From an uncultured Porphyromonadaceae bacterium (GTDB lineage: Bacteria > Bacteroidota > Bacteroidia > Bacteroidales > Muribaculaceae), in assembly GCA_900541835.1 (NCBI GenBank), contig UQLL01000010.1, positions 3,986-67,985 of the forward strand: 64,000 nt of DNA. Reading direction: 5' to 3'. Made by a program: the position numbers and the translations under genes. Under the pieces are notes generated by a model. The model was not told where the DNA came from. It searched no databases and was given only the letters and a program-made list of their open reading frames with translations. Shown piece by piece: positions 51,316 to 60,134 of the stretch (its first letter is position 1; each line of letters begins with the position of its first letter).

Positions 51316-54300
51316 TTATTTGTACTTTTTGAGACCGGCGTCTATGAGTTGCTGTATGTCGGCTTCCTTGCCGGGGTAGTTTGCGCGGAGGGCGTCGAGG
51401 TATTCGCGTGCGAGAGCCTTGTTGCCCTGCAGGCCTACGGCGTCGGCCAGGGAGATGTATCCGCGTGCGAGCCAGTAGGCGTGCGGCGAGCCGGCATCGG
51501 TGAATGCTTCGAGCACCTTCTGCGCCTCCTTGTACTTCTTCTGCCCTATGAGCAATTGTCCGTAGGCCACGGCTCCGCGTGCGCCGTAGAGGCTGGAGGG
51601 CTGTGCGGCGAGGGGCCTGAGGAGCTTGGCGGCCTCGGCGTCCTGTCCGGCGGCGACCAGGCCCATGGCCTCGAAGTAGTCGGCCTCCTGTGCCTGCCCG
51701 GCGCTGAGGGAGGGCATGGCCTTGATGGCGCGGGCGTAGCGGAGCTGGTCGGCGGGGTCGGAGAGCAGGCGCATGACGCCGGAGCGAACCTCCACGGGCA
51801 TGTCGGCGCCGAAGAGTTTTTCGGCTCCGAGATATGCCTCGAGGGCGGCGGCGTCCTGTCCGGCATCCTCGAGGAGCTGGCCCTTTAGCAGGAGAGCCTC
51901 GGGTAATTGCCTGGCGTCGGGGCGCATGGCCTCCAACTTCTCTATGGTGGCGATGGCGGCGTCGCCCTGGCCAAGCTCGTCCTGGGCCTGTGCCAGGCGC
52001 CAGAGGGCGGCGGCCAGGTATAGGCCGTCGGGGTAGCGGCGCAGGTACTCCTTCATGGGTGCCTGGTCGCCGGGGCTGGCGATGAGCTTGTTGTCGGCGT
52101 TCTCGTAGTCGAGGCGTTCCAGCTCGGCGTTGTCGACCTTGGGAGCGCCGGGCACGGAGTTCATGAAGGCGGCGTACTCGGCCACCTGGCCGTGTGCGGC
52201 CATGAGGCGCCGGAGCTCGACGTTGGCGGCCTTGGCCTCCTCGCCGGTGGGCCAGCGGCGTATCACCTCCTGGTAGGCGGCGATGGCCTGATCGTCGCGA
52301 TTCTGCTTCATGAAGATGGTGGCGAGCTGTAGCTGGGCGCGGCGGCCCTCCTCGAGCTGCGGATAGCGGCGCACGGTCTCGGCGTAAGTTGCCTCGGCGG
52401 CGGCGTTGTCGCCCTGCTTGGCCTGTGTCATGGCCAGCTCGAGCATGGCCTGGGGGGTCCAGCGGCTGTCGGGATATTTGCGCACCATGGTCTGCAGACC
52501 CGTTATTTCGGCAGCGAGGTCACCACGGAGGCCCTGCATCATGGCGGCACGCATAGCGGCGTATGCGGCATCGCCCTGCCCGGTGTTCTCGGCCCGGGTG
52601 TATAGCTCGGCGGCGGCGGCGTAGTCGCGCAGGTAGTAGCGGCAGTCGGCCAGGCGCACTGTGGCGTCGGCGCTGAGGCGCTGCGGCAGGCTGCGATCGG
52701 CCAGGGCGCGGGTGAACTCCTCGGCAGCCTCGCGGAACTTATCCTGCATATAGAGGGAGTAGGCGGCGTCGTAGCGGGCCTGGGCGGCATTGGCGCCGGT
52801 GGGGTTCTGCTTCAGGTATGCCTTGTAGGCGCGGTCGGCACCGGCGAACTTGCCCTGGGCGTAGAGGGCCTGGCCAAGCCAAAGCTGGGCCTGGGCGGAC
52901 ACCTTGGGGTCGACGCCGGTGGTGGCGGCCAGCAGGTGCGTCTCGGCGCCGGCGTTGTCGCCGTTGCTGAGCTCGCTGACGCCCAGCTCGTAGAGCACGA
53001 GCTGGCGCACGGCCTGCTGCTGGGTGGTCAGGCGCGGTATCTTGTCGAGGTTCTCCAGGGCCCGTCGGTAGTCCTTGTCACGGTAGTAGGCCTGTGTTAG
53101 GATCTCGCGCACCTTCGCCTCATACCGGGAGCCGGGGAAAGTGCGCAGGAACTGTTCGGGGAGCTCGGTGGCGGAAGCGAAGGGTGTGCTGGCGCCCTGT
53201 GCCAGGGCGGCTATGTGGTTGTACATTCCGCGTTCGGCCACGGCGCGGTCGCCGCCGTTGCGCCAGGCCTTGTCGAAGTATAGCGCGGCGGCATTGAAGT
53301 CGCCGGAGTCGGCGGCCATCTGGCCGAGGAGCAGGGAGGCGCCCTGGCCGGTGATGTCGGTGCGGGAGGCGAGGGGCTCCAGGAGCTCGCGGGCCAGCTC
53401 GACGCGGCCGTCGTCGTAGGCTATCGCGCCGAGGGCGTATGCGGCCGTGGGCGACGACTCGCCCGGCTCGCAGCCGTCGAGGTATGCCTTGAGGCAGGGC
53501 TCGGCCTCCTTGTAGCGGCCGAGCTTGAAGAAGCTCTCGCCGGCTATGCGGTTGAGTTCGTGGGCATACTGGAAGTCATGGACGGATTCCCCCAGCATCC
53601 GTTCGGCACGGGCGGCGGCCTCGGCGTACCGTCCCTGCTCGAAGTCTATCTGGGCTATGTAGTATCCGGCCTCGAGGTAGCGGGGGAAGAACTCGCCCTC
53701 GATGCCGGCGGCGGCGTTGACGGCTTTCAGCCTGGGTTCCACGGCCTCGAAGGCGCGGAGTGCCTGCCGTGTGCGGCCCTGGGCGTAGTCGGACCAGGCG
53801 AGGTAGAACTGCGCGGGGGCGCGGAAGGAGGTGTTGCCTGCCGCCAGTGGCTGTAGCAGCGCCTCGCCCTCGGCGAAGGCTCCCCGGCGCAGGTCGCTGA
53901 CGCCAAGTCGGTAGGCGTAGAGGGGCTTCGCGGCGGCGTCCGGCAGCTGCGCGTAGCAGAAGCCGGCCTGCTCGTAGTCGCCGTGGAAGAAGTACCAGTC
54001 GCCCTCGGTCATGAGCGCCTCGACACCGGCGGGGGCGGTGCCCTCGGCCTGCCGTATGCTGCGGGCCAGGGCGAGGCAGTCGCTGTCGCCCATCATGAGC
54101 ATGGCGCGGGCCAGCAGCACCTGCCCGGCGGGTGTGAGGCGGTCTGCGGCGCGTAGCTGGTCGGCGCAGCCCTGGTAGTTGCCCATGGAGTACATCTGCC
54201 GTGCGCGGGCTATCCAGCCGGCCTGCCGGGGCGAGGTGACGGCGGTCTGCACCTGAGCGACCGACGGACACTGCGGTACCGCCAGGGCCACGGCCGGCAC

Positions 54301-54348
54301 GAACGCGGCCAGCCACGCCAGGCGCCTGATATTTAGTCTCTGTTCCAT
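51316..54348 (-). CDS. large exported TPR protein
   Basis: 1010 residues: signal peptide (RRLAWLAAFVPAVALAVP) and TPR units over nearly the whole length (AQFYLAWSDYAQGRTRQALRAFEAVEP, AQLWLGQALYAQGKFAGADRAYKAYL, LELAMTQAKQGDNAAAEATYAE). Periplasmic TPR scaffold; partners are unknown, but the adjoining barrel gene suggests an envelope complex. A clear promoter precedes it. Codon use resembles neighbours. Confidence 0.85.
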   Translation of the reverse strand: MEQRLNIRRLAWLAAFVPAVALAVPQCPSVAQVQTAVTSPRQAGWIARARQMYSMGNYQGCADQLRAADRLTPAGQVLLARAMLMMGDSDCLALARSIRQAEGTAPAGVEALMTEGDWYFFHGDYEQAGFCYAQLPDAAAKPLYAYRLGVSDLRRGAFAEGEALLQPLAAGNTSFRAPAQFYLAWSDYAQGRTRQALRAFEAVEPRLKAVNAAAGIEGEFFPRYLEAGYYIAQIDFEQGRYAEAAARAERMLGESVHDFQYAHELNRIAGESFFKLGRYKEAEPCLKAYLDGCEPGESSPTAAYALGAIAYDDGRVELARELLEPLASRTDITGQGASLLLGQMAADSGDFNAAALYFDKAWRNGGDRAVAERGMYNHIAALAQGASTPFASATELPEQFLRTFPGSRYEAKVREILTQAYYRDKDYRRALENLDKIPRLTTQQQAVRQLVLYELGVSELSNGDNAGAETHLLAATTGVDPKVSAQAQLWLGQALYAQGKFAGADRAYKAYLKQNPTGANAAQARYDAAYSLYMQDKFREAAEEFTRALADRSLPQRLSADATVRLADCRYYLRDYAAAAELYTRAENTGQGDAAYAAMRAAMMQGLRGDLAAEITGLQTMVRKYPDSRWTPQAMLELAMTQAKQGDNAAAEATYAETVRRYPQLEEGRRAQLQLATIFMKQNRDDQAIAAYQEVIRRWPTGEEAKAANVELRRLMAAHGQVAEYAAFMNSVPGAPKVDNAELERLDYENADNKLIASPGDQAPMKEYLRRYPDGLYLAAALWRLAQAQDELGQGDAAIATIEKLEAMRPDARQLPEALLLKGQLLEDAGQDAAALEAYLGAEKLFGADMPVEVRSGVMRLLSDPADQLRYARAIKAMPSLSAGQAQEADYFEAMGLVAAGQDAEAAKLLRPLAAQPSSLYGARGAVAYGQLLIGQKKYKEAQKVLEAFTDAGSPHAYWLARGYISLADAVGLQGNKALAREYLDALRANYPGKEADIQQLIDAGLKKYK

Positions 54349-54370
54349 CTGCGTCTGTTTTTCCTTTTTG

Positions 54371-54402
54371 CAAAATTACGAAAAAGCGGCGACACCCCCA
54401 AA
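54371..54402 (-). promoter_or_regulatory. promoter of the TPR-barrel operon
   Basis: On the minus strand TTTG (54399-54402) and TAATTTTG (54371-54378) are 20 bases apart, a consensus match, 22 bases before the ATG. Confidence 0.8.
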
Positions 54403-54811
54403 ACACCACCGCACGGTCCCGAAGCGCGGCATCCAGGCCGGGGCGCAAAAAAGCCGCACGACCTGTCACAGGCGGCGCGGCGTCAATCGGTTTGGTGTTG
54501 TTTCTTCTCTGGGAATAGAACAATCTGTGCGGCCGATGGTTCGTCAGCACAGGTTGTTTTTAATAATTATTTAGACTGTTTTGTAAAGTTTAATGGTCAG
54601 CCCTCCTGATTCGGCCTGAAATTCGGACTTTTGGCAAAATGTCTTGCCTCGGGTTGAGTTTCGCCCGAAACCAGACCCAAGACACCCAAAAATCGGAGGC
54701 GGCGGAGCCATTTGGCATCAATTTGCTCGTTTCAATATGGCAGACTGTGCATATTTTGCCCCTTACAGACCCTTAGCTCCCTTTGATAATGCGAAATAAC
54801 AAACAAAACAC
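54403..54811. other. non-coding stretch
   Basis: About 400 bases without a credible gene. GC drops clearly after 54560, with AT-rich runs (TTTTTAATAATTATTTAGAC near 54555). Only short incidental frames are present. It leads into the small RNA promoter. Confidence 0.5.
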
Positions 54812-54842
54812 TTGCAAACAGCCGAAAATGGTATTACCTTTG
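54812..54842 (+). promoter_or_regulatory. promoter of the small RNA
   Basis: TTG at 54812-54814 and TACCTTTG at 54835-54842, followed by no start codon or ORF of useful length but by a structured transcript region and terminator. Confidence 0.7.
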
Positions 54843-54847
54843 CAGCC

Positions 54848-54914
54848 GTGTTTTTCATGGTATTAGATTTAAGGTTAGAGGATTAATTGTCGGGAGACAA
54901 TTAATCTTTTTTTG
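54848..54914 (+). ncRNA. small RNA, resembling the Bacteroidales-1 RNA motif
   Basis: About 65 bases between a consensus promoter and a textbook terminator. It contains TTTTTCATGGTATTAGATTT and AAGGTTAGAGGATTAATTGT, which match my memory of a sequence found repeatedly in Bacteroidales genomes and described as the Bacteroidales-1 RNA motif, of unknown function. I cannot run the covariance model, so the family name is tentative; that a short transcript is made here is well supported by the promoter-terminator pair. Confidence 0.6.
54881..54913 (+). terminator. terminator of the small RNA
   Basis: 11-bp stem GATTAATTGTC with its complement (54881-54891, 54896-54906), GGGA loop, then seven T (54907-54913). 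Confidence 0.85.
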
Positions 54915-54959
54915 TATGTATGCCAAAACGCTCGAGGATGTTGCAAAATCCGGCGAATA

Positions 54960-54985
54960 GTAGGGATGCACCCTGGTGCATCCGC
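54960..54985 (-). repeat. palindromic repeat, first of a head-to-head pair
   Basis: GTAGGGATGCACCC then TGGTGCATCCGC with perfect arms; faces the next copy across a 19-base spacer. Confidence 0.88.
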
Positions 54986-55004
54986 TCTACTTTATTGATT
55001 ATCA

Positions 55005-55030
55005 GCGGCTGCACCAGGGTGCAGCCCTAC
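55005..55030 (+). repeat. palindromic repeat, second of a head-to-head pair
   Basis: GCGGCTGCACCAG then GGTGCAGCCCTAC: arms changed together to the CTGCACC type compared with its neighbour's ATGCACC. Confidence 0.88.
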
Positions 55031-55134
55031 AATTTGACCGAAATTTTGAATTTTGGCCCCCAAAAATTGCACAAGAAAATATTTCCCTGACACCAATAAA
55101 CAGGAACTGCCCCGCCTGATTATATTCGGGGGGG

Positions 55135-55160
55135 GCGGACGCACCAGGGTGTGTCCCTAC
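55135..55160 (+). repeat. palindromic repeat supplying the neuC stop codon
   Basis: GCGGACGCACCAG then GGTGTGTCCCTAC. On the minus strand its GTAGGGAC end gives the TAG stop of neuC (55157-55159). Confidence 0.85.
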
Positions 55161-56314
55161 TGTTCGAAAAAGGGCTTGCCCGGAGGCATGGGGAGGGGGA
55201 CGGTCGTCAGCACCTCGTATATACGGTCGAGAGTGCCGGGGCGGTGGTAGGGGTTGAGGTCGCGGTCGGCAGGGAAAGGGGGCGCCGTGAGGATGCGGTC
55301 GAGCGCGGAAGCGATGGCCTCGCGAGTCGGGGTGCAGTGGGTGATGGTCTCTCCGGCCGTTCGGCCCTTCTGGCGATTGCCGATGTCGAGGGTCGGGACG
55401 CGGAAGCTGGGCGCCTCCACCAGGCCCGAAGAGCTGTTGCCTACGCAGGCGGCGCAGTGTGCCAGGGCCGAGTAATAGCGCTGGCGGCCCAGGGAGGCGG
55501 CCGTGATGACGCGGCCGGGATGCCTGTCGGCCCAGGTGCGTATCAGCGCGGCCACGCGTGCCCCGCCAGTGTCGGCATTGGGCATGGTGAAGAGCACTCT
55601 CCTGCCCGTCAGCAGTGGCTCAAGGGCCTGGAGCAGGGCGGTGGTCTGGCGCTCCTCGTCGCCCGGCTCGTTGGTGACGGGGTGGAAGGTGGCGAGCAGG
55701 TACCCCTCGCCGAGTTCGGCACCCAGGCTCTCCTCCAGCCGCTGCAGCGGCCACGGCTCGAAATGGCTTATGTTGTCGGCGCCGAGGGCGCCCACCCAGT
55801 GCACGGTGGCGGGGTCCTCCCCCATCGCCGCTACCCTCTCCGCATATTGCTCGGTGCTGGTGAAGTGGAGGCGGCTGAGCTTGGTGATGGCGTGGCGGAT
55901 GCAGTCGTCGTAGGCTCCCTCGGTAGTCTCGCCGCCGTAGAGGTGCGCCACGGGAATGCCGAAGATGAGGGCCGCCGAGGCGGCCGCAAGCATCTCGTAG
56001 CGGTCGCCTAAGATCACAATCAGGTCGGGGCCGAGGCGTTCCATGGCCTTTGCCATGCCCTGCAGCTCGACGCCCATGGCTTCGACGGTCTTGCGCGGGG
56101 AGCCGTCGGCGCCGGGCATCGGCACGCGGGCGTCGACGGGCAGGCCGTCGGCCAGAATCTCGTCGACGGTCATGCCGTGCCGGTCGCTCAGATGGGTGCC
56201 GGTGGCGATGACCTGCAGGCGCACGCCGGGAGTGTCGCGCAGGCGCTGCATCAGTCCGCTCATGATGCCGTAGTCGGCGCGGGTGCCGGTGATGAAGCAG
56301 ATTTTGCGCTCCAT
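55157..56314 (-). CDS. neuC: UDP-N-acetylglucosamine 2-epimerase (hydrolysing), NeuC family
   Basis: 385 residues. GT-B-like epimerase fold with N-terminal ITGTRADYGIM (about 8-18), VILGDRYEML (about 98) and HLYGGETTEGAYDD (about 119-132), followed by the C-terminal nucleotide-binding half (NSSSGLVEAP). It releases UDP and makes N-acetylmannosamine (or a related 2,4-diacetamido sugar) for nonulosonate synthesis. It follows neuB without a gap. The TAG stop lies in a palindromic repeat, so the C-terminal GKPFFEQ may be slightly truncated. Confidence 0.92.
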   Translation of the reverse strand: MERKICFITGTRADYGIMSGLMQRLRDTPGVRLQVIATGTHLSDRHGMTVDEILADGLPVDARVPMPGADGSPRKTVEAMGVELQGMAKAMERLGPDLIVILGDRYEMLAAASAALIFGIPVAHLYGGETTEGAYDDCIRHAITKLSRLHFTSTEQYAERVAAMGEDPATVHWVGALGADNISHFEPWPLQRLEESLGAELGEGYLLATFHPVTNEPGDEERQTTALLQALEPLLTGRRVLFTMPNADTGGARVAALIRTWADRHPGRVITAASLGRQRYYSALAHCAACVGNSSSGLVEAPSFRVPTLDIGNRQKGRTAGETITHCTPTREAIASALDRILTAPPFPADRDLNPYHRPGTLDRIYEVLTTVPLPMPPGKPFFEQ

Positions 56315-57319
56315 TTACTTGAGGGTGATTTTCTCGTCGTAGGCGAAGTCGCGTGGTGCGGGCATGCCGAGCACCAGGTCCCAGAGCATGGGCGACAGGC
56401 CGTCGCCCGGGCGCTTGACGGTGATGTTCTCCTCGGTGAAAAGCTCGCCTTTCTTAATCGGCCGGGCGGCGATGATGCTCTTGCGTGCCACGGCCACGTT
56501 GCCGCTCTCGGACTCGGTGACGTGCTTGACGGGGGAGCCGAGGGCCTGCTCGGTGTGGCGGATGGCGCGGACCATGGCGGCGAGCTCGTCGGGCTCCAGC
56601 GATGCCTTGTGGTCGGGTCCGGGCAGGTTTCGGTCGAGAGTGAAGTGCTTCTCTATGACCTGAGCGCCCATGGCCACGGCGGCCACGGGCACCTCGATGC
56701 CGGGGGTGTGGTCGGAGTATCCGACCTTGCAGCCGAAGGCGGCGCGAAGCGTCTCCATGGCCCGCAGGTTCACGTCGCGGTAGGGCGTGGGGTACTGGGT
56801 GTTGCAGTGCAGAAGGGTGATGTCGTCGAGGCTCATGCCGCAGCCGGTGAGGACGGCCAGGGCGTCGTCGACCTCCGCCAGGCGGCTCATGCCCGTAGAC
56901 ATGACCACAGGCAGGCGCATGGACGCAATCTTGCGCAGGTAGGGCAGGTTGGTGATCTCGCCGCTCGGCACTTTCACCATGTCCATTGCCAACGGCCTGA
57001 GGATGTCGATGCTGTCCAAGTCGAAAGGAGTGGAGAGGAAACGGATGCCGATGCTGCGGCAGTAGTCGCGCAGGGGCAGGAAGTCGTCGGGGCGGAGCAT
57101 GATGCGGCGCACCATGTCGAGCTGGCTCTCCTGCACGCCGGTGTTGGCGGCCTGGTATTCGGCCTGTCGGGCGAAGGTGGAAATGACCTTCTCGGGGATG
57201 CCGGTCTGGAACTTGACCACGTCGGCGCCGGCGGCCTTGGCGGCGTCGGCCAGGCGGCAGGCCAGCGCATAGTCCCCGTTATGGTTCACGCCCGCCTCGG
57301 CTATTATCATTACACTCAT
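56315..57319 (-). CDS. neuB: N-acetylneuraminate/nonulosonate synthase NeuB
   Basis: 334 residues. TIM-barrel synthase with IIAEAGVNHNGDYALA (about 5-20), FQTGIPEKV, STPFDLDS and PSGEITNLP, followed by a C-terminal SAF (antifreeze-like) domain (about 275-334, RKSIIAARPIKKGE). It condenses phosphoenolpyruvate with ManNAc or a relative to form sialic acid or legionaminic/pseudaminic acid. With neuC it makes the nonulosonate core; the CMP-transferase (neuA) is not in this window. The minus-strand promoter is roughly TACCTTTTTG near 57338-57347. Confidence 0.92.
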   Translation of the reverse strand: MSVMIIAEAGVNHNGDYALACRLADAAKAAGADVVKFQTGIPEKVISTFARQAEYQAANTGVQESQLDMVRRIMLRPDDFLPLRDYCRSIGIRFLSTPFDLDSIDILRPLAMDMVKVPSGEITNLPYLRKIASMRLPVVMSTGMSRLAEVDDALAVLTGCGMSLDDITLLHCNTQYPTPYRDVNLRAMETLRAAFGCKVGYSDHTPGIEVPVAAVAMGAQVIEKHFTLDRNLPGPDHKASLEPDELAAMVRAIRHTEQALGSPVKHVTESESGNVAVARKSIIAARPIKKGELFTEENITVKRPGDGLSPMLWDLVLGMPAPRDFAYDEKITLK

Positions 57320-57353
57320 TTTTCTTTTACTGAATTACAAAAAGGTAACTTCA

Positions 57354-57374
57354 GAGGGTGCTGTCACACCCTCA
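57354..57374. repeat. remnant of the korA-korB type foldback element
   Basis: GAGGGTGCTGTCA joined to CACCCTC. The same two blocks bound the folding part of the element between korA and korB (GAGGGTGCTGTCAG near 4224, CTGACACACCCTCC near 4340). It could be a deletion product, and it lies just upstream of the neuB promoter and at the 3' end of the kinase gene. Confidence 0.45.
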
Positions 57375-59042
57375 ATACTTGAAGGCGCTGCCGCCGAGGA
57401 ACTCCCTCAGCAGGCTGGTGGCCGGGATCTGGTCGGCCGGAATCGGCTCGAAATACTCCAGGAAGCGGATCATCCGGTACGCCTCGGCATACTCGGGAGC
57501 GTCGTGCGGCACCTCGCGCAGCACCGGCAGGGCGAAGTCGCGCATCACTCCCAGCTCGAAGATGAGGCTGGAGTTGAAGGTGGCGTCGGCGTTCTCCTGG
57601 TAGGGGAAGATCCACTTCTCCTCGCCGCGCCGCACCGACGGCCAGCGGCGGATGGTGTCCAACGCCGACGTGTGCCGGTACTTGTAATCGCGCACTATGC
57701 GGCGCAGCAGGCGGTTGTCGGTGGTGGGAATCCAGTTGTGGTCGTCGATGCTGAGCGTTGTCAGCGCCGAGACATATATCTTGAAGAGCTCCTGCTGCGG
57801 CAGGCTGGCGGTCAGCTCGGGGTTGAGGCCGTGGATGCCCTCAATCAGCAACACCTCGCCGGGATTGAGGCGCATGGGCTTACGCTTGTCGACTCGCCGA
57901 CCCAGCTCGAAGCTGTAGGTTGGCAGGTTCACCTCCTCGCCACGGAGCAAAGCGGCGAGGTCCGTCTGCAGCCGCTCAAGGTCCAGGGCGTACAGGCTCT
58001 CGTAGTCCAGCTCCCCGTCGGCGTCGCGCGGGGTGCACTCGCGGTCCACGAAGTAATCGTCGAGGGAAATCACCTTGGGGGTGAGCATATTGGTCATGAG
58101 CTGGATGCCCAGGCGCTTGGCCGTGGTGGTCTTGCCCGACGACGACGGGCCGGCCAGCAGCACTATGCGGGAGCCGCGCTCGGCGATGCGGTCGGAGATG
58201 CGCCCCAGGAGCTTGCTGTGCAGGGCCTCGGCCACATTGATGAGCATGGCGGTGCGCCGCTGCTGCACGGCCCGGTTGAGCTCGCCCACGTCGCCCACGC
58301 CGATGACGCGGTTGAAGCGCAGGTACTCGGTGAAGGCCATGTACATCTTGCGCTGCTCCTGCGGCTCGGCCGGACGCGACGGGTCCTCGGCATCCGGGCC
58401 CAGAAGCAGCATTCCCTCCTTGTAGGTCACGAGGTTGAAGACGCCCAGGTGACCGGTGGAAGGCACCAGCGGGCCGGGGAAGGAATCATACACCCCATCG
58501 AGGGTGTAGAACACGGTGTAGAGTCGGTGCAGGGTCTGCATGAGCCGCAGCTTGTCGGGCATGTCCTGGCGGCGGAAACGCTCCCGGACGTCGTCCGACA
58601 GGCGTTCGCGGCGCCGCAGGGGCAAGTCTTTTCCCACCAGTCCGTGCATGGTGTCGCGCAGCCGGTCCACCAACGCGACCGGCGCCGGCATGGGACGGCC
58701 GTCGGAGTACATCAGCCGGCAGTAGAGACCCCGCGCTATACTGTGTTCCACCTTCAGCCGCGCCTCCGGGGCGACCATCTTGACGGCCTTGTATAGCAGC
58801 ATCACCAGCGAACGGAGGTACACCCTGCGCCCGCTCGCCGAGCGGCGGTCCAGGTACTCCACCTGCTTGGGAGAGAACACCGGGAAGCTCAGCGACTGGT
58901 TGCAGTTGTTCACGTGCGCACACACGGGAGTCAGGCCAAGCTCCGGCCCGATCTTATCCGCAATCTCCGCCAGGGTCTCGCCCCCGTCGATGTCCACGTA
59001 CCGCCCTATGTTGACGCAATATATCTTGAGTTGTTCCTTCAT
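57372..59042 (-). CDS. TGS domain / uridine kinase-like fusion protein
   Basis: 556 residues. N-terminal TGS-like domain (IYCVNIGRYVDIDGGETLAE) and a threonyl-tRNA-synthetase-like second domain (EHSIARGLYCRLMYSDG), then a P-loop kinase of the uridine kinase/phosphoribulokinase class with Walker A GPSSSGKTTTAKRLG (about 291-305), SLDDYFVDR and VLLIEGIHGLNP. Such fusions are widespread in Bacteroidota; a nucleoside kinase role is usual but unproven. ATG 59042 (MKEQLKIYCVN) was chosen over a frame extension to 59090. The gene shares its upstream region with a divergent lipoprotein gene. Confidence 0.87.
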   Translation of the reverse strand: MKEQLKIYCVNIGRYVDIDGGETLAEIADKIGPELGLTPVCAHVNNCNQSLSFPVFSPKQVEYLDRRSASGRRVYLRSLVMLLYKAVKMVAPEARLKVEHSIARGLYCRLMYSDGRPMPAPVALVDRLRDTMHGLVGKDLPLRRRERLSDDVRERFRRQDMPDKLRLMQTLHRLYTVFYTLDGVYDSFPGPLVPSTGHLGVFNLVTYKEGMLLLGPDAEDPSRPAEPQEQRKMYMAFTEYLRFNRVIGVGDVGELNRAVQQRRTAMLINVAEALHSKLLGRISDRIAERGSRIVLLAGPSSSGKTTTAKRLGIQLMTNMLTPKVISLDDYFVDRECTPRDADGELDYESLYALDLERLQTDLAALLRGEEVNLPTYSFELGRRVDKRKPMRLNPGEVLLIEGIHGLNPELTASLPQQELFKIYVSALTTLSIDDHNWIPTTDNRLLRRIVRDYKYRHTSALDTIRRWPSVRRGEEKWIFPYQENADATFNSSLIFELGVMRDFALPVLREVPHDAPEYAEAYRMIRFLEYFEPIPADQIPATSLLREFLGGSAFKY

Positions 59043-59113
59043 TTCCGCAAAGGTACCAATTTCCCGCCACACCCGCAACACGGCGCCCATTTTTTACTTA
59101 CGCCAAAAATGCG

Positions 59114-59121
59114 TAACTTTG
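59114..59121 (+). promoter_or_regulatory. -7 box (TAACTTTG) of the lipoprotein gene
   Basis: Exact TAnnTTTG only 5 bases before the ATG at 59127, giving an almost leaderless transcript. Confidence 0.6.
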
Positions 59122-59126
59122 CGGAT

Positions 59127-60128
59127 ATGAAACGCCTAATATCCTGGCTGGCCTGGCTTTGCGTGCTGCTGTCGTTATGGCTCGGCGGCTGCGCCAAGAA
59201 CGAGTTCACCGTCCACGTGTTCCCCGACCCGGAGCGCCCCATAAGCGCCGAGCTCGTCTACTACGCCTCCGACGACCGGCAGGGGTGGGTAGTGAGCCAG
59301 GAACTTCCCGTCGGCATGGGCAGCGAAAAACTATCGCTCGTCACCCATAACCCCACGGTGGTGTTCGTGAACAGCAACGGCCGCACCGTCTCCTGCTTCT
59401 ACGCCGAGCGCGGCGACAGGCTCACACTCCGCTGCCGCCAAGGCTTCTGGACCGCCCAGGGCAATCCCGTCGACGACCGTCTCGCCGCCTGGATGCGCGA
59501 CAACCGGTCGCTCATCGAGGCCGACGCCGGCAACGCCCTCAACACCGCCGTCGCCAAGTACGTCCGAGCCAACCCCGCAGACATCGCCTCGGCCATCATC
59601 CTCTATGCCTTCTACAACGCCCAGGCCGACCCCGACGGCTTCTCCTCCTTGACCAGGCTGTTCAAGGGCGATGCCGCCTCCGACGAGCTGCGCCGCGCCC
59701 TGGGCCGCGTCGCCGAGCCACAGTCCCCCAACGCCATGCCCGCCCTCCGCCTCCGCGCCCTGGGCGACACCGTGCTCGAAGTCAACCCGCGCCAGGCCCG
59801 CGCCACCGTCTACCTCTTCTGGGGCGACCCCGGTCGCCACGCTAGCGCCGCCCGCGAACTCCGCCGGAAGCTGCGCGGCAGCGACCGGGTGAAAATCGCC
59901 GACATCAACATGCAGGCCGACACCCTCAACTGGCGGCAGACCATGCGCCAGGACTCCACCCTGCGCCACGCCTGCCTCTGGGCACCCGGCGCCGAGCAGA
60001 ACGCCTCCCTCTCCCCTCTCGGCCTACCCGGTGTCGACTACCTCATCGTGGCCGACAGCCGCGCACGAATCCTCTACCGCGGCACCGATCCCGCCCGCGC
60101 CGCCGACAAAGCCCTCTCCGCAAAATAG
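59127..60128 (+). CDS. lipoprotein with thioredoxin-like C-terminal domain lacking CxxC
   Basis: 333 residues: lipoprotein signal (WLGGC), an N-terminal beta-rich part (FTVHVFPDPERPISAELVYY) like the DUF4369-type domains of Bacteroidota, a helical middle and a C-terminal thioredoxin-like fold (RATVYLFWGDPGRHASAARELRRKL ... DYLIVADSRARILYRG). The redox CxxC is absent (WGDPGR in its place), so oxidoreductase activity is unlikely. The family name is tentative. It is followed after 6 bases by yifB. Confidence 0.75.
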   Translation: MKRLISWLAWLCVLLSLWLGGCAKNEFTVHVFPDPERPISAELVYYASDDRQGWVVSQELPVGMGSEKLSLVTHNPTVVFVNSNGRTVSCFYAERGDRLTLRCRQGFWTAQGNPVDDRLAAWMRDNRSLIEADAGNALNTAVAKYVRANPADIASAIILYAFYNAQADPDGFSSLTRLFKGDAASDELRRALGRVAEPQSPNAMPALRLRALGDTVLEVNPRQARATVYLFWGDPGRHASAARELRRKLRGSDRVKIADINMQADTLNWRQTMRQDSTLRHACLWAPGAEQNASLSPLGLPGVDYLIVADSRARILYRGTDPARAADKALSAK

Positions 60129-60134
60129 GCCGCC

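Noticed and set aside
54960..55160. Three repeats near neuC as a CRISPR array
   Set aside because: Copies differ in orientation and arm sequence, spacers are 19 and 104 bases, and there are no cas genes.
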